Below are positions 31,427 to 39,336 of a stretch of 46,960 bases of DNA, one piece after another (positions within the stretch are counted from its first letter, which is position 1; every line of letters begins with the position of its first letter). Where the stretch lies: assembly GCF_042680805.1 (NCBI RefSeq), contig NZ_JBHUEM010000051.1, positions 1 to 46,960 of the forward strand. Reading direction: 5' to 3'. The position numbers were made by a program, and so were the translations under genes. The DNA comes from Bacillus_CJ salitolerans (GTDB lineage Bacteria; Bacillota; Bacilli; Bacillales; SA4). The notes below the pieces were generated by a model, which was given only the letters and a program-made list of their open reading frames with translations, searched no databases and was not told the origin of the DNA.

Positions 31427-32131
31427 TTACCCAAGGGCAGTAAGAATAATGGCAATCCCGTTAAAAATACCATGGATAATGATCCCTGGAATAACAGAAC
31501 CTGATCGTTCATAGGTCCAGGCAAAAACTACTCCGGTTACAAAATTTACGGGTAGCGTGTTATAAGTGGGTATATGAACGACCATGAAAATAAATGAACT
31601 AATGAATATACTTACGGTTACACCATATTTGCCTCTTAAAAATCTATAAAGAAATCCGCGATAAAATATTTCTTCATATATAGGAGAGATAAGAGCTGCT
31701 GATATGAACCCTATGGTGAAATTGAGTGTTGTCAATTGGTTTTTTAAACTCTCTGTTTTTGCGTTCTCTGTTCCAATGCCAACTAGTAAATCTAACAATA
31801 CGAACAGCCCAATACTTACGACTATTACCACGATCGTCCACCCAGCTATCGGTCCATAGTAACGAACCGGGAAACGCCTTATTCCCACTTCATTCCAACG
31901 AAGCCCTTTAGGCTTTAACGCTACTAAGTACAGGCTAATCATAAAGATAATGGACATAATAAATCCGGTTAGTGTTCCAGAATATAATTCATTTTTAAAT
32001 AGAATAGTCATATAATTTTTAAGATGATATTCAACAAAAAATGGTACTAACACTAATACAATAAAGAGAAGCTGAAACAGTTCTTTCCATGTCCAAGGTG
32101 ACTCGTTAAAAAAAACATCTACTTTATTCAT
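31427..32131 (-). CDS. CPBP-family intramembrane metalloprotease
   Basis: A 234-residue polytopic protein on the minus strand, ATG ending at 32131 with AAGGGGG upstream. About seven hydrophobic segments. The CPBP (Abi/CAAX protease-like) signature is clear: SPIYEEIFYRGFLYRFLRGKYG with Glu153-Glu154 and Arg158, a second motif FMVVHIPTYN with His186, and the third IIIHGIFNGIAI with His220 and Asn224. These residues coordinate the metal in the membrane. Bacterial members cleave peptides or act in self-immunity to bacteriocins. It ends 15 bases from the convergent MerR gene. Confidence 0.92.
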   Translation of the reverse strand: MNKVDVFFNESPWTWKELFQLLFIVLVLVPFFVEYHLKNYMTILFKNELYSGTLTGFIMSIIFMISLYLVALKPKGLRWNEVGIRRFPVRYYGPIAGWTIVVIVVSIGLFVLLDLLVGIGTENAKTESLKNQLTTLNFTIGFISAALISPIYEEIFYRGFLYRFLRGKYGVTVSIFISSFIFMVVHIPTYNTLPVNFVTGVVFAWTYERSGSVIPGIIIHGIFNGIAIILTALG

Positions 32132-32225
32132 AATGATGACCCCCTTCTTAAAAATTAGTTTACTGGGTGACGTTACGTAACCTGCAAGATGTATTTTTAT
32201 ATTCGTCTAGTTTTATCCCGTTCCA
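32132..32225. other. Spacer before the omega-RNA-like element
   Basis: No gene is visible. The only motif is CGTTACGTAACC, a short palindrome near 32171. The left end of the element starting at 32226 may extend into this stretch. Confidence 0.3.
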
Positions 32226-32422
32226 ACTGGCGCTAAGACCCCCACTTCAAAACTTTAGATGAATCGAGAAGTTTAAGTGGGGGATAAGCGCCAGTAAGAA
32301 CCCTGTATAGGAACACAGACTAAAGTCGCCACCTCCTGTGGCAACGTCTGTGTGACCCACAGTGTGGGCCGGGGCTAACAATCAGTGGGGATGAGGAAAC
32401 CCCCCACTGATTGAAGTTTCAC
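32226..32422 (+). ncRNA. IS605-like terminal element / orphan omega-RNA-like structure
   Basis: About 200 GC-richer bases with nested hairpins: ACTGGCGCT-CCCCCACTT pairing with AAGTGGGGG-AGCGCCAGT (32226-32295), ACACAGAC with GTCTGTGT enclosing CCAC/GTGG, CCCACAGTGTGGG (32355-32367), and a strong right-end hairpin CAATCAGTGGGG / CCCCACTGATTG (32379-32413) followed by GAAGTTTCAC. This is how the right end of many Bacillus IS200/IS605 elements looks, where the TnpB guide RNA (omega RNA) is encoded. No tnpA or tnpB remains, so this is a solo element or MITE. On the TnpB model the guide would start at about 32423. Confidence 0.55.
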
Positions 32423-32460
32423 TTTATTTGAATTTACATGAATTTGAGGGGAGCCATAAT

Positions 32461-32886
32461 ATGGTATTCATGGCTAAAATGAAGAATGGTTTTTTATGGA
32501 TTCTTATTATACATTGTTTTTTTCAAATGCTTCTTAGTGAAAAGCTATTAAACAAAGTGATCTACATTGTTTTAGCCAGTTTCATACTCATAAAGTCCAT
32601 AATAAAAATTAGATTACTAATCAAAACAGACTGTTTGATTTATCAAACCCTACTAGGAAATACACCTATTATTACAAGGTGTTTTTATCCTAATCAAATT
32701 AGAAAAATACAATTAAAGAGAATGGGATGGTGGACAAAGGGCGCAGTAATAAAGGTGAACAAAGGAGTACATGTGAAAATTGTTCATTTTAGACCCGCTA
32801 GTATTTTTGAAGAACTTGAAAGATTTTCAAACGAGAAAAATATAGTACTAGAAAAAACGAAAGATTATAAACTATTAGAGAGGTAG
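32461..32886 (+). CDS. Small membrane protein with a PH-like C-terminal region
   Basis: The start is ATG 32461, preceded by GAGGGGAG with good spacing. The 141-residue product has two N-terminal helices (GFLWILIIHCFFQMLL and VIYIVLASFILIKSIIKI). They are followed by a cytoplasmic beta-rich part that reads IKTDCLIYQTLLGNTPIITRCFYPNQIRKIQLKRMGWWTKGAVIKVNKG. This pattern resembles bacterial PH-domain (YdbS/DUF304-type) membrane proteins of unknown role. Its 5' region carries the structured element ending at 32422, so any RNA starting there would read into the gene. Confidence 0.65.
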   Translation: MVFMAKMKNGFLWILIIHCFFQMLLSEKLLNKVIYIVLASFILIKSIIKIRLLIKTDCLIYQTLLGNTPIITRCFYPNQIRKIQLKRMGWWTKGAVIKVNKGVHVKIVHFRPASIFEELERFSNEKNIVLEKTKDYKLLER

Positions 32887-32926
32887 TATGATTTATAAAA
32901 CAGTAAATGTATGGAGGTAAAAAATC

Positions 32927-33385
32927 ATGAGGGCAAAGGAAGTATTAGTCGCACAGCTAAAGGCTTGTCACAATGAAAACACTTGGTTTGTATCATTACT
33001 AAACTCCATTAAGGGACTTACCGAGGAACAAGCAGTATGGAAACCAACTGAAACAACAAATTCTATTTTCGAGATTATCAATCATTTAATATACTATAAT
33101 CAACGTTATTTAAATCGATTTAAAGATCTAGATAACCCTCCGAAGGATGAAGACAATACGTTTCATAATCATGAAAAATTAACATGGAACGAAGCTGTTA
33201 AACGAATTAATGACATTATGTTTGAGTGGAAAATAGTTGTTCAAGAATCAGATGATAAGATACTTAATCAATGGGCATCTAGTATTGCTCACTTAACGAT
33301 TCATACAACCTATCATGCTGGTCAAATTCTCTACATCAGGAAATTACAAGGCTCCTGGAATCCAGAAGACGGTGTGATTGGCTAA
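32927..33385 (+). CDS. DinB-family protein
   Basis: A 152-residue protein starting at ATG 32927 with TGGAGGT upstream. It is a four-helix-bundle DinB/YfiT-type protein: AQLKACHNENTWFVSLLNSIKGLTEEQAVWKP, SIFEIINHLIYYNQRYLNRF with probable metal ligand His53, and IAHLTIHTTYHAGQILYIRKLQG with His126 and His130. The three histidines form the usual divalent-metal site. Family members act as thiol-dependent transferases or are uncharacterised. It may be cotranscribed with the gene before it (40 bases apart). Confidence 0.87.
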   Translation: MRAKEVLVAQLKACHNENTWFVSLLNSIKGLTEEQAVWKPTETTNSIFEIINHLIYYNQRYLNRFKDLDNPPKDEDNTFHNHEKLTWNEAVKRINDIMFEWKIVVQESDDKILNQWASSIAHLTIHTTYHAGQILYIRKLQGSWNPEDGVIG

Positions 33386-33455
33386 GTGTAATTCTTTGTA
33401 ATAGGTGGATCACTTACAGATTTGGAATAGTATTAAGTTTTTTTTTGAACATTAC

Positions 33456-33549
33456 TTAACCGTTTGGTTGAATAATGATGTTGCGTGTGTTATATTTAAC
33501 CATGTGGTTGAGTATAGGTGTTGTATATGCTATATTTAACTACATGGTT
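33456..33549 (+). promoter_or_regulatory. Tandem promoter-operator array of the ArsR gene (three sites, 40-bp period)
   Basis: Three copies of an inverted repeat AACC-N4-GGTT lie at 33458-33469, 33498-33509 and 33538-33549 (the last as AACT-ACAT-GGTT), exactly 40 bases apart. The first two run into TTGAAT (33468-33473) and TTGAGT (33508-33513), each followed after exactly 17 bases by TATATT (33491 and 33531). These are two tandem sigma-A promoters whose -35 boxes overlap operators. The third operator contains the start codon of the repressor. Autorepression by the encoded ArsR-type protein is inferred. Confidence 0.75.
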
Positions 33550-33885
33550 AACCAAAAGAAAGAACATTTAGATGAAATTTTTCATGCTTTAGCGGATTCA
33601 ACAAGAAGAGAAATAGTTCAAATGATTGCTCTAAAGGAAAGGACAGTTTCTGAGCTAGCTGAACCGTTTGATATGTCTTTGGCTGCAATATCAAAGCATA
33701 TTAAGGTGTTAGAGCGAGCCAAATTAGTAAATAGGTACATAAATGGAAGAACTCACATTTGTCGTTTAAATGCTGAATCATTATCACTGGCGACACAATG
33801 GCTACATTTTTATGAAAAATATTGGAGTAATCGTTTTGATCTTCTTGAGAATGAGTTATTAAAAGTGGAAAAAGAAGAACATTAA
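33544..33885 (+). CDS. ArsR/SmtB-family transcriptional repressor
   Basis: The start is ATG 33544; the upstream in-frame codons from 33475 run through promoter repeats. The 113-residue winged-helix protein reads HLDEIFHALADSTRREIVQMIALKERTVSELAEPFDMSLAAISKHIKVLERAKLVNRYINGRTHICRLN, with the recognition helix around SLAAISKHIKVLE (about 46-58). It lacks the CxC metal site of ArsR, so it resembles SdpR-type repressors. No ribosome binding site precedes the start; the downstream promoter would give an almost leaderless mRNA. An SRPBCC gene follows 20 bases later, a pairing common in Bacillus. Confidence 0.88.
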   Translation: MVNQKKEHLDEIFHALADSTRREIVQMIALKERTVSELAEPFDMSLAAISKHIKVLERAKLVNRYINGRTHICRLNAESLSLATQWLHFYEKYWSNRFDLLENELLKVEKEEH

Positions 33886-33905
33886 TTAGCGAAAGGAGTT
33901 TTTGG

Positions 33906-34403
33906 ATGAGTAACTATTCAACAACTACATTAGTCATGACAAGGGTTTTTAATGTTTCAAGAGAAAAGGTTTTTGACGCATGGTTAAATCCAAAGATGAT
34001 GAAGAAATGGCTCTTCACATTAGAAGGAACAAATAAGGTGGCCCAAAATGATCCTCAAGTAGGAGGTACTTGGGAGATTGTCGATCATCGTGACGGAAAA
34101 GATTATCGAGCAATCGGGGAGTACCTTGAGATTGATCCTCCGAAAAAGTTAGTGTTAACGTTTAAGATGCCACAGTTTAGTGATACCGTTGATACGATCA
34201 CAGTACAGCTTAAAGAACTTGAACAGGGCTGTGAAATGACATTTACACAAGACATTATTGTTCCACATGAGGAAACTTGGACAGAGGCTGATATCGAGAA
34301 AGCTCTTGGTGAATATCACGATGGATCTGAACATGGTTGGAATTTGATGTTTATGGGTCTTAAGGAATTAGTAGAAACAGGACAGATTAGCTATAAAGGC
34401 TAG
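33906..34403 (+). CDS. SRPBCC / AHSA1-like protein
   Basis: A 165-residue protein starting at ATG 33906 with AAAGGAG upstream. The START/SRPBCC fold is seen in TTLVMTRVFNVSREKVFDAWLNPKMMKKWLFTLEG, VGGTWEIVDHRDGKDYRAIGEYLEIDPPKKLVLTFKMP, and the C-terminal helix HGWNLMFMGLKELVE. Such proteins enclose hydrophobic ligands in a cavity. It is the second gene of the ArsR operon, so the repressor probably controls its level. A terminator follows. Confidence 0.9.
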   Translation: MSNYSTTTLVMTRVFNVSREKVFDAWLNPKMMKKWLFTLEGTNKVAQNDPQVGGTWEIVDHRDGKDYRAIGEYLEIDPPKKLVLTFKMPQFSDTVDTITVQLKELEQGCEMTFTQDIIVPHEETWTEADIEKALGEYHDGSEHGWNLMFMGLKELVETGQISYKG

Positions 34404-34419
34404 TGGAAATATAATGAGT

Positions 34420-34460
34420 AAAAATGCTTTAGCCTCCCTTCGGAAGCTAAAGCATTTTTA
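34420..34460 (+). terminator. Rho-independent terminator of the ArsR-SRPBCC operon
   Basis: AAAATGCTTTAGC and GCTAAAGCATTTT form a 13-bp stem around a CTCCCTTCGGAA loop, followed by more Ts. Both flanks are suited to bidirectional use. Confidence 0.88.
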
Positions 34461-34888
34461 CTGATGAAACTTTATTAGGTGGCAGCTGTACTATTAATGG
34501 AGGCGGACTGCAGCCTAGAGTAAAGTTAGAGACATAATGAAGTAAAGGAACAGCTATCGAATTATTATTGGTTTCAACTCATTCATGTCAATAAATTCAA
34601 GGACATACTCAGAGTTCACTTAATTAATTCCCCTTGTCTTTATCCTACATCTTACAAAAATCTTCTTAGTTAAAAACAGGTATTCAATTACATCCCATAT
34701 ACCATGTAGTACTTATTTTTATTGAAGTAACAAACTGATATGGTTGTAAATTGGAAATATATAAATCGCGTGAAACAACGATGTGAAACAAGAAAATTCG
34801 CACTAACCTCGCTCTAATTTTCCCAATACAACTCTTTTTCTCTTCATGTTAAATTAATAGAGAAAATTCTGAAAAAGGAGTTGGAGAG
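34461..34888. other. Intergenic region upstream of the subtilase gene
   Basis: No gene is supported. A short coding-like piece near 34475 (GGCAGCTGTACTATTAATGG) suggests a tiny remnant. The protease promoter should lie here; no clear -35/-10 pair was found. Confidence 0.35.
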
Positions 34889-36811
34889 ATGAAGAAAAAG
34901 AAGAATGTAATTTTTGCAACATTAACAACGGCTGCATTATTGGCATCGATAACACTTACTAGTCCTGGTAGTACGTCAGTTGCATCAAACGGGGAATTAA
35001 GCTTTGTAGAAATTAAACAATCTGAGGTGAATATGGAAAAGAAAAATGCTAGTGACGGTAAAGCAAAGTTTTTAATCGAAACCTCTGATGTTAAAATTCC
35101 AAACGGTATTAAGAAAAAACTTGAAACCGTTCCTGAAGGTAATACCTTATACGTTGTTCAATTTATTGGTCCAATTACAGAAGTGGACAAAGCTGCTTTA
35201 TCAGCAACTGGAGTTGAAGTAGGTGACTATATTCCTGACTTCGCCTTTATTGTAGATGCAAAAGATGTAGATCTGGCTACAATTAGCGCCGTAACAAACG
35301 TAGAAACAGTTCAACCATTAAAACCACTTTATAAATTTGACCCAATATTATTTGAAAATGGAGCTTCTGGAATCATAAAAGCTACCATTCAAACATTAAA
35401 AGGTCAAAAACAAAAAATACAAGTACAGGGATTAGAAGATTTAATAAACTATAGTTATCAAAATGATATCGTCTTTATTGCCCAAGATTATGAATATAAG
35501 CTGCTGAATGATGAGGCTGCTAAAACTATTAAAGTAAGTACCGTAAAGGGTACATATGGTCTCGATGGCTCTGGGCAAACGGTCGCTGTAGCAGATACAG
35601 GACTAGACAGAGGTACAAATGATAGTACGATGCACGAAGCCTTTCAAGGTCATATTTCCTCCATATATGCATGGGGCCGTACAAATGATGCAAGTGATCC
35701 ACATGGACACGGAACTCATGTTGCTGGCTCAGTATTAGGGGATGGTTCAGCTTCAAAAGGAATGGCACCTAAAGCAAACTTAATCTTCCAATCTATTATG
35801 GATAGTGCAGGAGGACTTGGAGGTTTACCTACGAATCTAGGTGACTTATTTACACAGGCAAAAAATGCAGGTGCGACTATTCATACGAATTCATGGGGTG
35901 CACCAGTAAACGGGGCGTATACAACAGATTCTAGACAGGTTGATGAGTATGTTTGGAATAACGACATGACTATTTTATTTGCAGCTGGTAACGAGGGCCC
36001 TTATTCAAGAACAATCAGTGCTCCAGGAACTGCTAAAAACGCCATTACTGTAGGAGCAACCGAAAACTATCGTCCGAGCTTCGGATCATATGCAGATAAT
36101 GTCAATCACGTGGCGCAATTTTCATCCCGTGGTCCAACTTCAGATGGACGTATTAAGCCAGATGTCATGGCTCCTGGTACGTATATTCTTTCTGCAAGAT
36201 CCGCTTTAGCTTCAGATAGCTCTTTCTGGGCAAATTATAACAGTAAGTATGCTTATATGGGTGGAACTTCAATGGCAACTCCGATTGTCGCAGGAAGTGT
36301 TGCCCTACTGCGTGAACACTTCGTGGAAAACCGCGGTGTGACACCGAAGCCTTCCCTTATTAAAGCATCTCTCGTTGCAGGTGCTGTAGATATTGGACTT
36401 GGCTACCCTAACAATAACCAAGGCTGGGGAAGAGTATCATTAGACCGTTCATTAAATATTGCACATGTCAATGAAACGAAGAGTCTAAGTACAGGTCAGA
36501 AAGCAACATATACATTTACAGCAGACGGTACAGATGCTCTTAAAGTTTCCCTAGTTTGGACTGACTATCCAGGAAGCACATCCGCTTCTACGACTTTAGT
36601 AAATGATCTGGATTTAATTATCACGTCCCCAAGTGGAAAGGTCTATATAGGAAATGACTTCTCAAACCCTTACAACAATAACTGGGATTATAAAAACAAT
36701 GTAGAAAATGTATTTATTAATCTATCAGAAAGTGGCACGTACACAATCGAAGTTGATGCGTACAATGTACCATCCGGGTCCCAAGACTTTTCTATTGCTG
36801 TCTTGAACTAA
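34889..36811 (+). CDS. Secreted subtilisin-like serine protease (S8 family)
   Basis: A 640-residue pre-pro-protease from ATG 34889, with AAAAAGGAGTTGGAG upstream. Order: signal peptide (about 1-33), propeptide (about 34-215), catalytic domain with Asp236 (VAVADTGLD), His274 (HGHGTHVAG), oxyanion Asn368 (AAGNEG) and Ser461 (GGTSMATP), then a C-terminal beta-sandwich (about 535-640: ALKVSLVWTDYPGSTSASTT, VNDLDLIITSPSG, YTIEVDAYNVPSGSQDFSIAV). The overall plan and the VWTDYPG and NDLDL motifs match the oxidatively stable KP-43-type alkaline proteases of Bacillus. It should be exported, self-processed and degrade extracellular protein. Its own terminator follows. Confidence 0.95.
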   Translation: MKKKKNVIFATLTTAALLASITLTSPGSTSVASNGELSFVEIKQSEVNMEKKNASDGKAKFLIETSDVKIPNGIKKKLETVPEGNTLYVVQFIGPITEVDKAALSATGVEVGDYIPDFAFIVDAKDVDLATISAVTNVETVQPLKPLYKFDPILFENGASGIIKATIQTLKGQKQKIQVQGLEDLINYSYQNDIVFIAQDYEYKLLNDEAAKTIKVSTVKGTYGLDGSGQTVAVADTGLDRGTNDSTMHEAFQGHISSIYAWGRTNDASDPHGHGTHVAGSVLGDGSASKGMAPKANLIFQSIMDSAGGLGGLPTNLGDLFTQAKNAGATIHTNSWGAPVNGAYTTDSRQVDEYVWNNDMTILFAAGNEGPYSRTISAPGTAKNAITVGATENYRPSFGSYADNVNHVAQFSSRGPTSDGRIKPDVMAPGTYILSARSALASDSSFWANYNSKYAYMGGTSMATPIVAGSVALLREHFVENRGVTPKPSLIKASLVAGAVDIGLGYPNNNQGWGRVSLDRSLNIAHVNETKSLSTGQKATYTFTADGTDALKVSLVWTDYPGSTSASTTLVNDLDLIITSPSGKVYIGNDFSNPYNNNWDYKNNVENVFINLSESGTYTIEVDAYNVPSGSQDFSIAVLN

Positions 36812-36820
36812 AAATCGTCA

Positions 36821-36850
36821 CCCCTCAATCACAAGATTGAGGGGTTTTTT
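36821..36850 (+). terminator. Rho-independent terminator of the protease gene
   Basis: CCCCTCAATC and GATTGAGGGG form a perfect 10-bp stem with a four-base loop followed by TTTTTT. Confidence 0.9.
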
Positions 36851-37146
36851 CAATTATAAAGAAAGTATAAAAGTTTTCAGCAAGAGAATGGGATAGTGTC
36901 TTGGCACACAGAAAACCAACAGAACTTCCTATTTTTTATGCATCCTTTAGGGTGCTAACTTCTCGAACAGGCTCAATAAGAGCAAAAGAAAAAAACTTTC
37001 TATCTACTATACCATAATTGTAAAAATCTACTATTTTTGTTCTGGACACAAGTATATAAACATTAAAAACCTCCAATATCCAAATTTCTTAGAAAAATGG
37101 GGGGTTCTATAAATTGAATATAGTTCAAAGCTGAATATCTTTTCTT
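36851..37146. other. Intergenic region without supported genes
   Basis: AT-rich stretch between the protease terminator and a convergent minus-strand gene. No open frame with a ribosome binding site and no clear hairpin were seen. Confidence 0.35.
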
Positions 37147-37566
37147 TTAATCAAAAGTCTTAATATAGTTATTAAATTCTAATGTAATAGGAGGGATTTC
37201 ATCTTTAATTTGGCTCTCACCTGTTATTACAGTTATAGAATAGTCTTTACCTTCTACCAGGTTTTTCAATGGCAATTCTCCAATTTTAGACCATAAGATT
37301 TCTCGTGGTTTTTTATTTGAAATTTCTTCAACTACTATTGTATCTAATACATCGACGCCTTGTATCTCAACATTTTTTAGTATGTCTACATCATTAGTCT
37401 TTTCTAATATATAAAATTTGATATTAAAGTGTACTTTTTCTTGGAATTTTTGTTGGTAGACTATTGTTTGTTTAACTATAGGTTCCTTAATATAAGACAC
37501 ATATATTAGATAACTACATAACAATAGTAATAAAAAGAATCCACTAATTATTGAATATTTTTTCAA
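37147..37566 (-). CDS. Membrane-anchored hypothetical protein
   Basis: A 139-residue protein on the minus strand from the TTG ending at 37566, with AAAGGAGGG upstream. Residues 5-24 (SIISGFFLLLLLCSYLIYVS) form a signal anchor, followed by a beta-rich extracytoplasmic region (VHFNIKFYILEK, VEIQGVDVLDTIVVEEIS, DYSITVITGESQ, ITLEFNNYIKTF) that could be an immunoglobulin-like domain. No family recognised and no partner gene adjacent. Confidence 0.7.
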   Translation of the reverse strand: MKKYSIISGFFLLLLLCSYLIYVSYIKEPIVKQTIVYQQKFQEKVHFNIKFYILEKTNDVDILKNVEIQGVDVLDTIVVEEISNKKPREILWSKIGELPLKNLVEGKDYSITVITGESQIKDEIPPITLEFNNYIKTFD

Positions 37567-37697
37567 ATAAGCCCTCCTTTAAAGACTCACTTAGTAACCT
37601 GTTATGTTTATCTTATCATACAAATTATAGACTTTATGTTTAATTATTCCATTTTCAGGTAAGTTTGATTAAATGTACTTTATTGTATTAGTTGTAC

Positions 37698-37880
37698 TTA
37701 CTGTATGAAATAATTTAACTGAACTCCGTATGGAATAAAGCTTATTGCTGTTTCAACTGTATATCCAATTCCCACATTAATTACATAAGGACCCATTTGT
37801 GTAATTGTCTCCTTGCTTACCGATTTAAAACTTGCCCCATTTCCTGTAACTGCACCATTATAATGAGTGCTACCTTCTCC
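37698..37880 (-). pseudogene. C-terminal relic of a secreted or surface protein
   Basis: On the minus strand, without a start, the sense reads GEGSTHYNGAVTGNGASFKS then ETITQMGPYVINVGIGYTVE and SFIPYGVQLNYFIQ, stopping at 37698. The glycine-, asparagine- and tyrosine-rich composition resembles a bacterial surface or peptide-like protein end. The N-terminal part is absent. Family not recognised. Confidence 0.35.
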
Positions 37881-37989
37881 TTATTTGCTGAGATTTTCGT
37901 GTATCTTTGTCTAGACTAAGATTTCAAATTGGGTAGATTTCACCTCTCCAACTCATCCTCATTAATGGTTCTAGAGATCATTTGATTAG

Positions 37990-38330
37990 GAGTAAATAAG
38001 CAAGAGCATGTTCACCATAAATTTCTTTGTACCCACTCTATCTACTAATCGTAACTATCCTAGTTCGCATGCCTTTACACGAATTTCATTTTCACTATGT
38101 CCTAAAGCCCTTGCTAAGTGATATCTACAAATTTTTTTAGTGGTACTAAAAAAAATGTGCATCGAGCATCAGATTTTTTTGTTTCCGGAGATATTAAAAA
38201 GTGCAGTGCTTTCATATTGATTAGGTAGATTTACATATTCTTTTGTCATACAACTGTTACATTTGTAATATTTAGAACGACCATTAAAGACAGCAGCCAT
38301 ATTATCTTGAAATAGATGGTTCATTATAGG
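37990..38330 (-). pseudogene. Decayed minus-strand coding region with a zinc-ribbon-like segment
   Basis: Several frames on the minus strand keep protein-like sense. HLFQDNMAAVFNGRSKYYKC continues as NSCMTKEYVNLPNQYESTAL, with a CxxC pair. After a break it continues as KKICRYHLARALGHSENEIR and a shifted VGTKKF. Together they look like an old regulator or transposon protein broken by several frameshifts and stops. No start codon or ribosome binding site was found. Family not recognised. Confidence 0.3.
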
Positions 38331-38537
38331 GCTTTTCACAATGATGGTAATTTACTATCTAGTATTTTAAAAGATGAAAAGTGTATGGTCCCTAATGGAT
38401 ATAATAGGCTTTTAGGAATCAAGATGAGCTCTATTTCTATGACCAGTTTAATATAATCGTAAAGCTATGTTAACCAAGGATCCGTCTTTTTTTTGTACAA
38501 TGAAAAGGACTATTTTATTTGGATTGAGGGATGATTT

Positions 38538-39242
38538 GTGCAGGAAAACATTTATGAGCTAGAAGACTTATTTAAGATGTTAGATTCTTTGCTTCGAGAA
38601 CCATCACACTTTTGGGATGATTTTTATTTAAATCGTGAAAAGAACATTCCGTTTTTTGTGAATGCACCTGACGAAAATTTAGTGAGTTATTTTAACAATC
38701 AAATTATCACATCAGGTAAGGTGCTAGAATTAGGGTGTGGTCCAGGCAGAAATGCAATCTACTTTGCTGAAAAAGGGTGCTTTATTGATGCAGTAGATCT
38801 TTCAAGCGAAAGTCTGAAATGGGCAAGTGAAAGAGCTTATGAAAGAAACATCAGTGTGAATTTTATTCATAAAAACATTTTTGAGTTAGACATCGAAGAA
38901 AATACATACGACATTATATATGATTCTGGCTGTTTTCATCATATTGCTCCCCATCGTAGAATGAGTTACCTTCACTTAGTGAAACGAGCCCTGAAACCAA
39001 ATGGTTATTTTGCTATGACTAGTTTTATTCCAAATGGTAAGTATGGTGGGGCAGATATATCTGATTGGGAGGTATATCAGCACAGGAGCCTAAAGGGAGG
39101 GCTAGGGTATTCAGAAGAAAAGTTAAGGGCAATTTTTAAAGATTTTAAGGAAATAGAAATAAGAAAAATGAAGAAAGTAGAGGGTCGTAGTGACATGTTC
39201 GGTGTAGATGGGCTAATGACTTCCTTATTTCAAAAGATTTAG
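38538..39242 (+). CDS. SAM-dependent class I methyltransferase
   Basis: A 234-residue protein with GTG start 38538 and GAGGGATG upstream. Motif I is VLELGCGPGRNAIYFAEKGC (about 61-80), binding S-adenosylmethionine. Motif II-like FIDAVDLSSESLKWASERA, then the post-motif segment YDIIYDSGCFHHIAPHRR and LKPNGYFAMTS follow in order. N-terminal HFWDDFYLNREKNIPFFVN resembles thiopurine or tellurite-type methyltransferases (TehB-like), which methylate small molecules. The gene is alone, converging with the SLH-CAP gene over a shared terminator. Confidence 0.9.
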   Translation: MQENIYELEDLFKMLDSLLREPSHFWDDFYLNREKNIPFFVNAPDENLVSYFNNQIITSGKVLELGCGPGRNAIYFAEKGCFIDAVDLSSESLKWASERAYERNISVNFIHKNIFELDIEENTYDIIYDSGCFHHIAPHRRMSYLHLVKRALKPNGYFAMTSFIPNGKYGGADISDWEVYQHRSLKGGLGYSEEKLRAIFKDFKEIEIRKMKKVEGRSDMFGVDGLMTSLFQKI

Positions 39243-39300
39243 TTTTGTTGTTATTTTGTTATTGACTGCAGGCAATTAAGCGTAAATAGGCTTCTGATAT

Positions 39301-39334
39301 GTAAAACCCTTCTCTCGAAAGAGAAGGGTTTTAC
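39301..39334. terminator. Bidirectional terminator
   Basis: GTAAAACCCTTCTCT and AGAGAAGGGTTTTAC form a 15-bp perfect stem with a CGAA tetraloop, ending two bases before the stop of the minus-strand gene. It serves both convergent genes. Confidence 0.9.
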
Positions 39335-39336
39335 AG

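Noticed and set aside
32132..32430. Structured region considered as a metabolite riboswitch
   Set aside because: No conserved riboswitch core was recognised, and the end hairpin with GAAGTTTCAC fits an IS605 right end better.
33475..33543. Upstream start for the ArsR gene
   Set aside because: The codons run through the operator-promoter repeats and encode a hydrophobic stretch not found in ArsR proteins.
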